DNA of 64,000 nt, taken from contig CM076144.1 of the NCBI GenBank assembly GCA_038025085.1, positions 39,281,001 through 39,345,000 of the forward strand, in the 5' to 3' direction. The notes beneath the pieces are model-generated. The model worked only from the letters and a program-made list of their open reading frames with translations. It had not been told where the DNA came from and searched no databases. The translations under genes and the position numbers were made by a program. The DNA is from Tetragonia tetragonoides. Its lineage: Eukaryota; Streptophyta; Magnoliopsida; Caryophyllales; Aizoaceae. Position 1 is the first letter of the stretch. Each line of letters opens with the position of its first letter. Shown here one piece after another: positions 55,250-64,000 of the stretch.

Positions 55250-56953
55250 ATGAAATCAAAAACTCTTGAATTTTTTTATAGAAAATTTAATAGTGGAATA
55301 CCTGGAGGTTCATCTTCAATTTTGAATCCTGAGGAAAATTTGAATTCGAAAACTACTACCGCTAATGAACAAAATATAAATTTAGGGACAAAGAAAAGGC
55401 CGGATGTTCCATCAACTGAAACTCAACCCCAAAAGGTTCCAAGAGTTGAACATGATTCAAGTAAGTCTTGTGCTCTAGAACGTGATCCCGCATTACGTAA
55501 AAAGATTTTAGAGTACTCTACAGAGGAAGAGCGTGATAGAATTAGGCGAGAATATCTTAAGCTTAAAGTATTTCAATCTATTCTTGATGAGTACCCTTAT
55601 ACTGGACCAGAAAACCATCGTCGTTCCTTCCAATCATTATTGGTTAAATAATTTCCTTGGTTAGAATATTCTCCATCGAAAGATGCTGCCTTCTGCTTCC
55701 CGTGCTTCCTTTTCTCAAATAAACCAAAGGGAACATACACTCATTATGGGTTTAGAAATTGGAAAAAGGTAAATTGTGGAAAGCAATGTGCATTTTTTGT
55801 TCATATGGGAAAGAGCCCGAATTCTCGGCACAATGTTAATCAGAAGTATTGTGACTACCTAATGAATCCCAAGCAACATATTGAGCCAATACTTATACAT
55901 CAATCAGCAGAAGAAATTCAGAGGAACAGGTTAAGATTGAGAGCCCCAATTGATGCAGCTCGCTGGTTAGCCTTCCAAAATTGTCCTTTCAGAGGTCATG
56001 ATGAGAGTGTTGGATCGAAAAATAGAGGGAATTTTATTGAGCTGATAAAATTTGCGGCTTCATATGATAAGGATTTGGAGAAAGTTGTGCTACAAAATGC
56101 TCCAGGTACTATTTTGAGGAAATAAAATAATTTTATTATTTTTTAAAATCATGTAAAAGTATGTGTACATAACATTTTTCTTTTAGGTCATGCTTCATAT
56201 GTATCATCTACCATACAAAAGGAGCTTTCGCAAATTTATGCAAATAAAGTGCAAGCTGAAATCAGAAAGGAGATTGGAGAAGAAAAATTTTGTGTTACCC
56301 TTGATGAATCACAAGATCGGGCACTACGAGAGCAGATGGAAATTGTATTGAGGTTTGTTGACAAAAATGGAGTTCTAAAAGAACGTTTTTTTGATCTTGT
56401 TCATGTGAAAAATACTGCATCACTAACCATACAGCAAGATTTATATTAGGTTTTGTCATATCATAACTTGAGTATTAAAAACATCCGTGGACAAGGATAT
56501 GATGGGGCTTCTAATATGCATGGAGAATTCAATGGTTTGAAAACTTTAATTTTGAAGGATTCTCCTTAAGCATACTTTATTCATTGCTTCGCTCATAGGC
56601 TCCAATTAGCCTTAGTAGGAGCTACTAAAGAGGTGATTCCCATACAACAGTTCTTTAAAAAGTTAGCAATTATTGTTAATCTTGTGAGTGCATCTCCGAA
56701 ATGGCATGATGAGCTACAAGCGGCTCAACAATCTGAAGTTGCCAATAAGATTGCTAATGACAAAGAAATTGAAACTGGGAGAGGGTTGAATAAGATAGGA
56801 AACCTACAACGTGCTGCTGATACGCATTGGACATCTCATCTGCATTTGGTAACTAGTTTGATAAGGATGTTTACAACAGTAGGTGGTGTTTTGAAAACTC
56901 TTATTCACGAGGGAAGTTCTGAACAACGTGCACAAGTTGATGCGGCTTATGAT
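55250..56953 (+). pseudogene. hAT transposase (TTF zinc finger, ZMYM1-like), broken
   Basis: It starts MKSKTLEFFYRKF. A TAA at 55649-55651 interrupts the frame before the TTF-type zinc-finger segment SPSKDAAFCFPCFLFSNKPK. Then come a DUF4371-type part (NFIELIKFAASYDKDLEKVV), an intron at 56106-56186 (GTACTA...TTTTAG), the catalytic region FCVTLDESQDRALREQME, GQGYDGASNMHGEFNGLKTL and CFAHRLQLALVGATKEV. Further stops lie near 56447 and 56567. The C-terminal dimerisation domain is missing because E4 cuts in at 56954. The enzyme would excise and reinsert the element. It is dead in this copy. Confidence 0.87.
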
Positions 56954-58736
56954 TGTAAGGACCCGGGATTTCTACGGTCACGAAATGCGCCTTTATAGCA
57001 AATTTGTAAGCTGGGGGTTTAGATAAGTTTAAGGGACCATCGAGTTATAAAAACTTTTGTAAAGACTTGAATTGAATAAAAACCATGAAAGAGGTCACAA
57101 ATCTGCTATCGGCGTTTTATCAAAGGGACAAACCGAAGGGACAGCCCAACAGCGCGATAAGTGAACTGATCATGTTTTTAGAAAGACTCCCGCTCATACA
57201 GAACATATGAGTACCCAAGAATAAAGGGTTCGGGGGCGAAGGTACGAAGTGGGAAGGTGTTAGGCACCCAACTCGCCCGTTTATGACGGCCTCTACTAAC
57301 TCAAGTTTGCTTAATAATTTAAAGACATAATTCCCACACAAACTGGATTAACAACCTAGACTTAGACTATTAAGTGGTTCATCACAAGCATCACAATATT
57401 TATTTTAACCCTTGTTTAGACATGCATTCGATTGGCAAATTGAGCATTACGACGACTAGACATGCTTGGAAGGACAATATTTAGTAAGCAATAAAAGACG
57501 TTAGACTAGCATGATATCTACATTATGACTACTAGAAAATAAACACTTAGGTAAGCAATTTAATTTGAGCCCTCATGAGTTAGTACCTGAACTGTAGGCT
57601 ATATTTGACAAAAATAGTAAAGACAAGATCTCAAGTTTGGAAGAAAGACAAAATAGTACCTGAACTGTCAATACTCCCGAGAATAAAATAGAATTGTTTA
57701 TGGAAGAAAGAGGGAGAAGCTCAAAGTCAATACTACTGAGAATAGAGGGTGTCAACTGTAGACTGTGTGATTTGAACTGAGGGATAAGGGTTGTATTTAT
57801 AGGCGTGGAGCAGTGGGGTTGGACGGCTGAAAAGGAGCCAAAAATCGAATTGGGCTTGAAAAATGAGTCGGGCCAGAAGCAAGGTTAGCGGCGCTGGGAA
57901 TTTTGTCAGCGCCGCTGACGGCTATCAGCTGCCAGCTGGATGTCATCATAATGACGACATCCAGTCTACTTTTATTTTCCGGAGGAATTTTAGTATTCCG
58001 AAAAATATGAAAAGACCGTTTTACCCCTAGACGGTAAAAGACGTTTCTACCCCTGAATCGTAACTTGGGGACCAGGAGTCGGAAAGGGGCATGAGAGGTG
58101 TTGTTGGAAAGCTCTTGAACGGGGATTTTGAATGGGGTTGGAATAAAGGAGTATTTGGAGGAAAACCTGAGACCTTATCCTAACTATTAAAGCAAAAATA
58201 GAGTTCAAGTTTATAAATTACTCCTTTCATCATCGGGATTTTGCGGAGAAATCTGAAGGCGCTTTTGTGGAGGAGTAGGGTTAAACGGCTGAAAATGAGC
58301 CGAAAATCGAATTGGGCTTGAACAATGAGTCGGACCAAAAGCAATGTCAACGCCGCTAGCGGCCCTGGGATTTATCCCAAGGCCGCTGGTGGCTGTCAGC
58401 TGCCAGCTAGATGTCGTCATCCAGTCCATTTTTATTTTCATGAGGAATTTTAGTATTCTGAAAAATATGAAAAGACCGTTTTACCCTTAGACGGTAAAAG
58501 ACGGTTCTACCCCTGAATCGCAACTTGGCGATCGGGAGTTGGAAAGGGGCTTGAGAGGTGTCATTGGAAAGCTCTTGAACGGGGCTTTTGAATGAGGTTG
58601 GAGTAAAATAGTGTTTGGAGGAAAACCTGAGACCTTATCCTAACTATTAAAGCAAAATTAGAGTTCAAGTTTGTAAATTACTCCTTTCATTATCGGGCTT
58701 TTGCGGATAAATGAAGGCGCTTTTTTGGCGTCTACA
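56954..58736 (-). repeat. E4 3' LTR with duplicated U3
   Basis: Plus-strand ends are TGTAAGGACC and GCGTCTACA. At 1783 bp it is about 460 bp longer than the E2 LTR because 57806-58267 and 58268-58730 are tandem copies of U3. The TATA box (rc of GTATTTATAG at 57794-57803) is single and lies just downstream of the inner copy. Confidence 0.88.
57806..58730 (-). promoter_or_regulatory. Tandemly duplicated U3 enhancer region
   Basis: Both copies, about 462 bp, include GTTGGACGGCTGAAAA or its variant, a GCCGCT-type cluster (57885-57925 and 58352-58395), the CTGCCAGCTGGATGTCATCAT palindrome region and the AAGACCGTTTTACCCCTAGA stretch. They differ by scattered substitutions, and the distal copy has more GCCGCT motifs. 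Confidence 0.8.
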
Positions 58737-58750
58737 GAAGCCCCCACTTT
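58737..58750 (-). promoter_or_regulatory. E4 polypurine tract
   Basis: The minus strand reads AAAGTGGGGGCTTC directly before the LTR, as in E1 and E2. Confidence 0.88.
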
Positions 58751-59039
58751 AATCGAGCTTGAGTAAAAGCGAATATCAAAGTATTCCGAAGGCGACATGC
58801 AGGATGCTGATGTGCACACGGTGTGTGAGAGTGTACAGTATGTATGCATATGAAGACAAACCTGAGTTGGGACATGCTCGTAGCGTGCTAAAATTTCATC
58901 TCTGTGAACACGAGAGAAAATAAAGATTATGGTAGTAGTATAGAACACCGCTTGTAGATGGCCTAAACGTCTGCTGGGTACCTGTATTCAGAGTGAATGA
59001 AAAAGTTAGTAATATTTTGAGAATGATCAACGTGGAGTG

Positions 59040-59545
59040 CTTCGACAAACAGTGACTAAACACCGCTCAGCGGGTGTCGAGATTTCGTCCATGTATGAGA
59101 AACGAAAAAGTCAACGAGACAGCGCGATTAAAAATAACGGCTGTAATATGGAAAGTAACATTGGTGAGAGTGAATAGTATAAATGCTTTATCGAGCAAAC
59201 AATGAATAAACACCACTCGGCGGATGCCGAGATTCCGTCCCTGCATAAGAAACGAAAAGGTCGACGAGACAACGCGATCAAAATGACGGCTGTAAAAGGG
59301 TTAAAACATATGAATAGTTTAAATGTAATAGCTTAAGCAATCAATGACTGAAACATATAAAAAAATAAATGGACAGTATAACTGCAACAGTTTAAGCAAT
59401 CATTGACTGACACATAATAGGTAACCTGGCAGAAGGACAGTTTAACAGCAATAGCTTAAGCGATCATTGACTGACCCCAAATTTGTGATCTCGCAGGAGG
59501 ACAGTTTAATCGCAATAGCTTAAGCGACCATTGACTGACCCCAAA
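59040..59545. repeat. Duplicated and tandem repeats next to the E4 purine tract
   Basis: A segment with AACACCGCTCAGCGGGTG, TCGAGATTTCGTCC and AACGAGACAGCGCGAT (59040-59155) recurs at 59205-59295; E2 has one copy. 59330-59545 holds four units of about 55-65 bp with AATAGCTTAAGC, ATCATTGACTGAC and GGACAGTTTAA. Confidence 0.75.
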
Positions 59546-59839
59546 ATTTGGTAAGGCCGATAGACTTTCCGGGCTTAAAAAATTTTTGGCACTCTGGGCG
59601 GTGAGAGTCGTTCTTGCATGTATCCGAGTTTCAGTATTTGGGACTTGCAAAAAATAATCGGGTTAGTTTTACCTGAAAATAGTTGGTACCGTAAAATGGG
59701 TCAACTGTCGAATTTGAATTTGTGGGCCAAAGGGTCTTGCTCCCGCGCGCTTGGTACTGATATTCGCCGCGAACGAACTGGAATAACGAACTCTGGACTG
59801 GATAGTAGCACAGCAGGTGGGGCCCGCGTGTGCAGGGCC

Positions 59840-60163
59840 TGCAAGGCCGCTAGTGGCGCTGGGCCTAAGATGAAGGCCGCTAGCGGCGCTTAGCTTGAGC
59901 AAAATAAGAAGTGCTTCAACGCTTTTTTTTTTCCTGCGTACCATTCTTCTTCTTCTTCGCCGAGCCTATTGTCGAGAGCATTATTGAAAGCCACCATTTT
60001 TGAGTGCTCCACTTTGCTTGAGGTAAGTCAATTCTTGACCAAATTCTTCGATTTTTATTTTTGAACTTGCTTATTTTTCCGCCTAGTTGCTGAATTCTGA
60101 GTTGCATTGTTGAATGGGTGCTTGTTTCTTGCGAATCTGAAACTTTTAATTTCCCACTTGTAG
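59840..60163 (+). promoter_or_regulatory. E4 gene A upstream region with leader intron
   Basis: AAGGCCGCTAGTGGCGCTGG and AGGCCGCTAGCGGCGCTTAG lie at about 59847-59895. A probable 5' untranslated intron runs 60023-60163 (GTAAGT...CTTGTAG); the same borders exist in E2. No clear TATA box is seen. Confidence 0.55.
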
Positions 60164-60188
60164 AGAGAGAAAGCTTCATTGCACTTCC

Positions 60189-62913
60189 ATGGCTCCCGCA
60201 GACAAAGGAAAACGTCCCATGGGCGAGGGGGAGGATGACCGGGACCTCTTCCGTACTGGGCTTCCCTCTACTAGGACACCTCCGACCCATCGTTCGGATG
60301 GAGCTCGACTTTATCAGGACTCATTTATGCGACTGAACTGGCGCCCGGCTGGGGTTTGGACCCGTAATATTTTACTACCGGAGAGGCAGAGTCATCTGTC
60401 TAACCCTGAGCTGGTATGTTTTCTGACTCTCTTTTTTTTTTTTTTTTTTTTTTTCCTGTTCAGCATATATATATATTTTTTGAACTGAAAACTTGAACTG
60501 TTAGTGCTTCGGCACACGAACAAATTGGGCCTTGTACTGGATTGGTGGTCAGCTGTATGGAATTATTTTAGCTGTATTTGTAGTATGGGGTGTTGAGAAA
60601 ATTTTGTTTGTTGGCTAGGGTGTTGGCATTTTGTTGCAGGCTCATGGGTCTACATCCCATTGGGCTATGATGTTGGAGACTTATTCAGTGGGACCTAGGA
60701 ACTTGGTATTGGGCTCGGGTTTTGACCATTTCCTTACTGTTATCTCTGCTTGTCACTCTGAGGATTCTAGGATTATCGCTAGGGGGCTACTAGAGAGGTT
60801 CTGGGATTTCACGAACACTTTTCATACGCCTGTAGGAGAGATGTTCCCAACCCCTTATCAGTTTGTTGTGTTGACAGGTCTATCCTTTAGAGGGCATCGT
60901 ATTCAGTACGACGCGGGCTACTGGTAAGAGAGTGACAGGTTACTCGAGCTTTATGGGCCTGTGTCTGCCCATTTTCATAAGGATTGGGTTTCTTTGGTGC
61001 GGTTATGGGCGGCTTTGGCGGAACAGGGGCTTACAGAGGAGCAGAGAGCCCGTATTTTCCTGGCTTGCTTGTTGGGGTCGACCATTTTCGCTCAAAAGAA
61101 GAGTGTATGTCAAGTCGGTTTCCTGACATGTTTAAAGGATTTGACCAAGGTTCATGAGTACAACTTTGGTGCTTCTGCTTATGCTTCCTTGATGAGATGG
61201 TGTCGTCGGGCTTGCAGGCCTAAGCCGACGAGTGACAGGGCGTCTATCTCGGGCCCGTGGAGGATATTGGAGGAAGGTCCATCTGTTCCTTTTTTTTTCC
61301 TCGCACATGTATGCTTTTGGACTTGGAGCTTACTTTCTTGCTTGTATGGCAGCTGTGGTTCTTTGAGTATTTTCCGGCCTTTGGTCCTCACCGTCCTGGT
61401 TTGAGGATGTTCCCACTAGGTTCACGGGGAATTGGTAGAGATAACCACTCGTTTACCTCTCTGGAGCATTTTCGGGCTACTTTTGAGAGTCACGTCGCGT
61501 CTATGGTATATTGTTGTTGACTTGTGCGTATATTCTTTTTGGTCCATTTGGTTTGAATGAACTTTTGAACTGGTAACCTGTAGGTGTCATGGTTCGCTTT
61601 TGATGGTATTCCTAGGGTTCCGCCCCATATTACTATGGAGTCTTTCAGGGTGTCCTCCTTGTGGGTGGTCTTCGAGGGGCCATTCGGCTTTGTGTGGTAC
61701 TTGGGGAACCGTTTGACTCGACTGGTTTATCCCACCTTGGGTAGCCATCTAGTTCCGAAGGATCCTCCCCTGACCATGTTCTATCTGCGCGGTCTGAGCG
61801 GGCGGGACGTGGGGGTCGTGGCTCGTGGTATGGCGGCCACGGAGTTTCTTATGCCGGAGGTTGTTGGCTTGGACCGCACGGCCGTGTACCTGGCTTACTG
61901 CTTGGATCGTCTGATGCCAGACCTCACTTCTGAGGTAAGAAATTTATCTGCATCTTTTAAGCTATATGTGTGATATACTGACTTCTTGTGTCTCGCAGGC
62001 GAATCGTCTAGCTCCTCAGGGTCCCAGGAGGTCCCATTCTAGAGTTCCTCGGGGTCAGCCCCCAAGCATGACCTTACCGACTAACGAGGTGAGGTATATT
62101 GGGGAGAGTGGGGGACGCATAGTAGAGGAGTTCCCTCTACATATGGCTGATGGAGAGGCTGTGGAGGGCTTGCCTTTGCCTGATGGTTGTATGGGGGTAA
62201 GTTCCTTTTTATCCCTTCTTGTATTTGTGTTTGCCTTTGAGTGCTGACTCTATCCCTTGTGTTTGTGTTTTTGTAGCTAAACCGGGAGCAGACATCTCAA
62301 ATATTCAAGCTCATTCACCTGCTGAAGAAAGGTTATGGTCGGGTGATAGGCAAGGGGAAGAGTTCTCGGTCTAAGACTATTGATGTAAGTAGACTTTCAT
62401 CCTTTGTTTAGCTAAGTGAAGTGCTTAACATAACATCTCGATCTTGGTTGTTTGCAGATGTCTCAGTCTTCGTCTTCGGTGGGATCTCGACATTCTTCTG
62501 CTGCGAGGGCCTCTTCGGTGAGCAGACCGTCTGTTGCTCATTCACCTCCTGTAGCTATGACCAGGCCTCCTGTTGATGAGGCGCCCAGACCTTCTGTGCC
62601 GTACATTCCTGATATGTTCTCCCCCACGGCTGGAGGTTGGGAGAACGCCCCTGGATGGGATGTGCCTCATACTGGGCCTTCGTATCAGGATGTGGCTATG
62701 GACTTTGCTAGTCAAGCCATAGAGAGCCTCTTCAGAGCGGGGTTTTTGGCAGGTACCCCCATGCACGCACCAGCATATGATAGGTGGGACATGAGGCCTG
62801 ACAACAGCAGGCCCATTTATAGCTCTTCTCTCCATTATTTGGCTGGGAACTGTGGTCAGGGGCCGTCCGTTGATGATGAGGCTGACAGCAACGGCGATGA
62901 CAACTCTGGTTGA
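60189..62913 (+). pseudogene. E4 gene A: plant mobile domain protein, seven exons, nearly intact
   Basis: Exons are 60189-60413, 60640-about 61275, 61353-61506, 61584-61934, 61999-62196, 62277-62384 and 62458-62913. The protein starts MAPADKGKRPMGEGEDD. Exon 2 has TFHTPVGEMFPTPYQFVVLT, exon 4 GPFGFVWYLGNRLTRLVYP, exon 5 GRIVEEFPLHMADGEAVEGL; the last exon is serine-rich, then acidic (DDEADSNGDDNSG). Two lesions are visible: TAA at 60925-60927, and loss of the GT donor after exon 2 (GAG then GAAGGT; E2 has GAGGTAGG). Otherwise it is the best-preserved copy. Its orientation is opposite to E4, with its start 1.45 kb from the purine tract. By family it should be nuclear and act in chromatin silencing or gene control. 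Its role in the element is unknown. Confidence 0.85.
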
Positions 62914-63280
62914 TCGGTGTTGGATCTCTTTGTAGACATTGACCTCGAGATTTGGAACTCCTGTTTTTATGCATTTTTATGATATGTATGATATGATGAC
63001 TTAATTATGTCCGTCTGATCTCTAAATATGCAATGTGTTAAGCAGTAGGAAAAAGCCACAATTTAAGTAATAAATAAAAAGGTAAAAATTGTAAGAAAAA
63101 GCAAAAATTACACATATTATACCCCCAAAAAAATGAAAATAAAAAAAAATAGAAAAGATAAAAGTAAGAGAGTCTCGGGCTTAGTAACTCAGCCGTGTGC
63201 ATCAAACTGGGCTTAAATCGAGCTGACTGGATCAAGTGGGTGGGCTGGAGCGAGAGGAAAAAGCAGACTGGGACAGGGTC
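62914..63280. other. Spacer between E4 genes A and B
   Basis: Includes an A-rich tract at about 63110-63160 and matches 19441-19808 in reverse. No gene is seen. Confidence 0.5.
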
Positions 63281-63431
63281 AGGGCCGCTAGCGGCGCTGG
63301 GCTGCGGGTTAAGGCCGCTAGCGGCGCTGGTCAAGGTCGCTGGCGGCCCTGACCAGAGCCGCTAACGGCTCTGGTTTGGGCTTTTTCGTGGTTTCTGACT
63401 TCTTTTGGCTCGTGTTTTTGCCTATAAATAG
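63281..63431 (+). promoter_or_regulatory. E4 gene B promoter: GCCGCT cluster and TATA box
   Basis: GGCCGCTAGCGGCGCTGG occurs twice (63283 and 63313) with further variants to 63375; CCTATAAATAGG (63421-63432) is 45 bp later and the start codon 70 bp after that. Confidence 0.7.
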
Positions 63432-63502
63432 GATTTACGGGATGCTTGCTGTTGTATCACTTCCAGACTTTTAGCTCTCTCAAATTTCCGAAATCTTCTA
63501 CC

Positions 63503-64000
63503 ATGGTGAAATCCTTTGAAAACATGTTCGATGCTTGGTGCAAAAATCTGACCATAGAAGAAAAACTTGAATTGGCTCCGTTCCATGTTTCTACCTTGCT
63601 GACTTTAAGACCAACCAAAACATTATGGCCCCTTCTTCGATCTGCTTTGAATTATTGGGACCCTGACTCGCATGTCTTTCGCTTTGGTAATTCTGAATTA
63701 TGCCCTTTAGTTGAAGAATTTGCTGCGATCACTAATATGCCTGATGTTCTTCCCACAGCTGTTCCTTATTTGAGAGATGGTTTTAGGGATTAGTACAAGA
63801 AATCATTGGGCTTGTCATCTGCAGAAGCCAAAAGCATGGTTCTTGGTGTCGATATGGACTTGGTTCAACTCTGTGAAAAGTTTGCTATTTCTTCTGAAAA
63901 TGATGCAATATTCAGGCGTTGTCGCCGACAGGCTTTTGTACTTTGCCTGTTAAACCGCCTATTTTTTGCTAATGCAGAATCACCTAACTTGGGTAGAGCT
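63503..64000 (+). pseudogene. E4 gene B: DUF7745-like, cut by the window edge
   Basis: The start is in CCATGG context and opens MVKSFENMFDAWCKNL. NYWDPDSHVFRFGNSELCPL and LGLSSAEAKSMVLGVDMDL follow as in E2. A TAG at 63791-63793 stands where E2 has CAG (glutamine), so the frame is broken by a single C-to-T change. It then reads on in frame to the window end. Function unknown; the C-terminal part and gag should follow to the right. Confidence 0.8.

Larger units (their letters stand above)
54601..56953 (+). mobile_element. hAT transposon, left part
   Basis: It starts CAGAGGCGAAGCTAGGGGGG, a common hAT terminal form, within E5 LTR sequence. AGCATAAT (54593-54600) is the presumed left half of an 8-bp duplication. 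The transposase is cut at 56953 by E4, and the right end lies outside the window. Confidence 0.82.
56954..64000 (-). mobile_element. E4: E2-family LTR retrotransposon, 3' half, minus orientation
   Basis: A 3' LTR (56954-58736), purine tract (58737-58750), tandem repeats, and antisense genes A and B are present. The segment matches 18390-25811 of E2 in reverse order. Gag and the 5' LTR should lie to the right of the window. ATGAT at 56949-56953 is the left half of a presumed duplication in the hAT transposase. Confidence 0.88.

Overview
This is a gene-poor, repeat-packed stretch of nuclear DNA from a flowering plant, probably a dicot with a large genome; the species cannot be told from the sequence. 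I found no RNA genes, CRISPR arrays or single-copy host genes that I can support. Almost all of it is nested transposable elements: LTR retrotransposons of the Ty3/gypsy Tat/Ogre type (primer sites TGGCGACTC..., purine tract AAAGTGGGGGCTTC, gag with a CKYH zinc knuckle), plus LINE, SINE, hAT, CACTA-like and Copia remains.

Layout. E1 (1-30008, minus orientation) has its 3' LTR end at 1-21 and its 5' LTR at 28211-30008. E2 (5643-25811, plus) sits inside E1 with a perfect 5-bp duplication (GAGCC). E2 itself carries a LINE in its 5' LTR, a 674-bp hAT-type MITE at 20063-20736, and a second partial element, E3 (about 12340-18390), with its own purine tract and a different LTR. From 30009 come a LINE scrap, a CACTA-like end and a decayed Tat-type element with pol, E7 (31432 to about 42383, minus), split by an LTR-plus-leader remnant, E6 (33162 to about 36140). 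42919-48695 is a poly(A)-tailed retroposed sequence with a 15-bp duplication, itself interrupted by a 4.6-kb non-coding repeat. Then a minus-strand Copia fragment, cut by the LTR of E5 (51104-54600), which was invaded by an hAT transposon (54601-), which was in turn invaded by E4 (56954 to beyond 64000), a minus-oriented relative of E2.

The unusual content is a two-gene antisense cassette. E1, E2, E3 and E4 carry, where pol would normally lie, two genes on the strand opposite to the retrotransposon: gene A, a six- or seven-exon gene for a plant-mobile-domain (MAIN/MAIL-like) protein starting near the purine tract, and gene B, a DUF7745-like gene whose 3' end meets gag tail to tail. Each has its own TATA box and spliceosomal introns. 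Antisense placement explains how introns survive retrotransposition, because the element's genomic RNA presents splice sites on the wrong strand. All four cassettes now carry nonsense, frameshift or truncating damage, while the E1 gag frame is still open. The elements lack reverse transcriptase and integrase in view, so they would need these from an autonomous partner.

Two further signals recur across LTRs that otherwise look unrelated. One is a cluster of GCCGCT/AGCGGC repeats about 50-120 bp upstream of a TATA box, also present at several antisense-gene promoters. The other is a short block near the LTR 3' end with a CCGT...ACGG hairpin followed by a TGCCTAACACCTTCCC-like segment.
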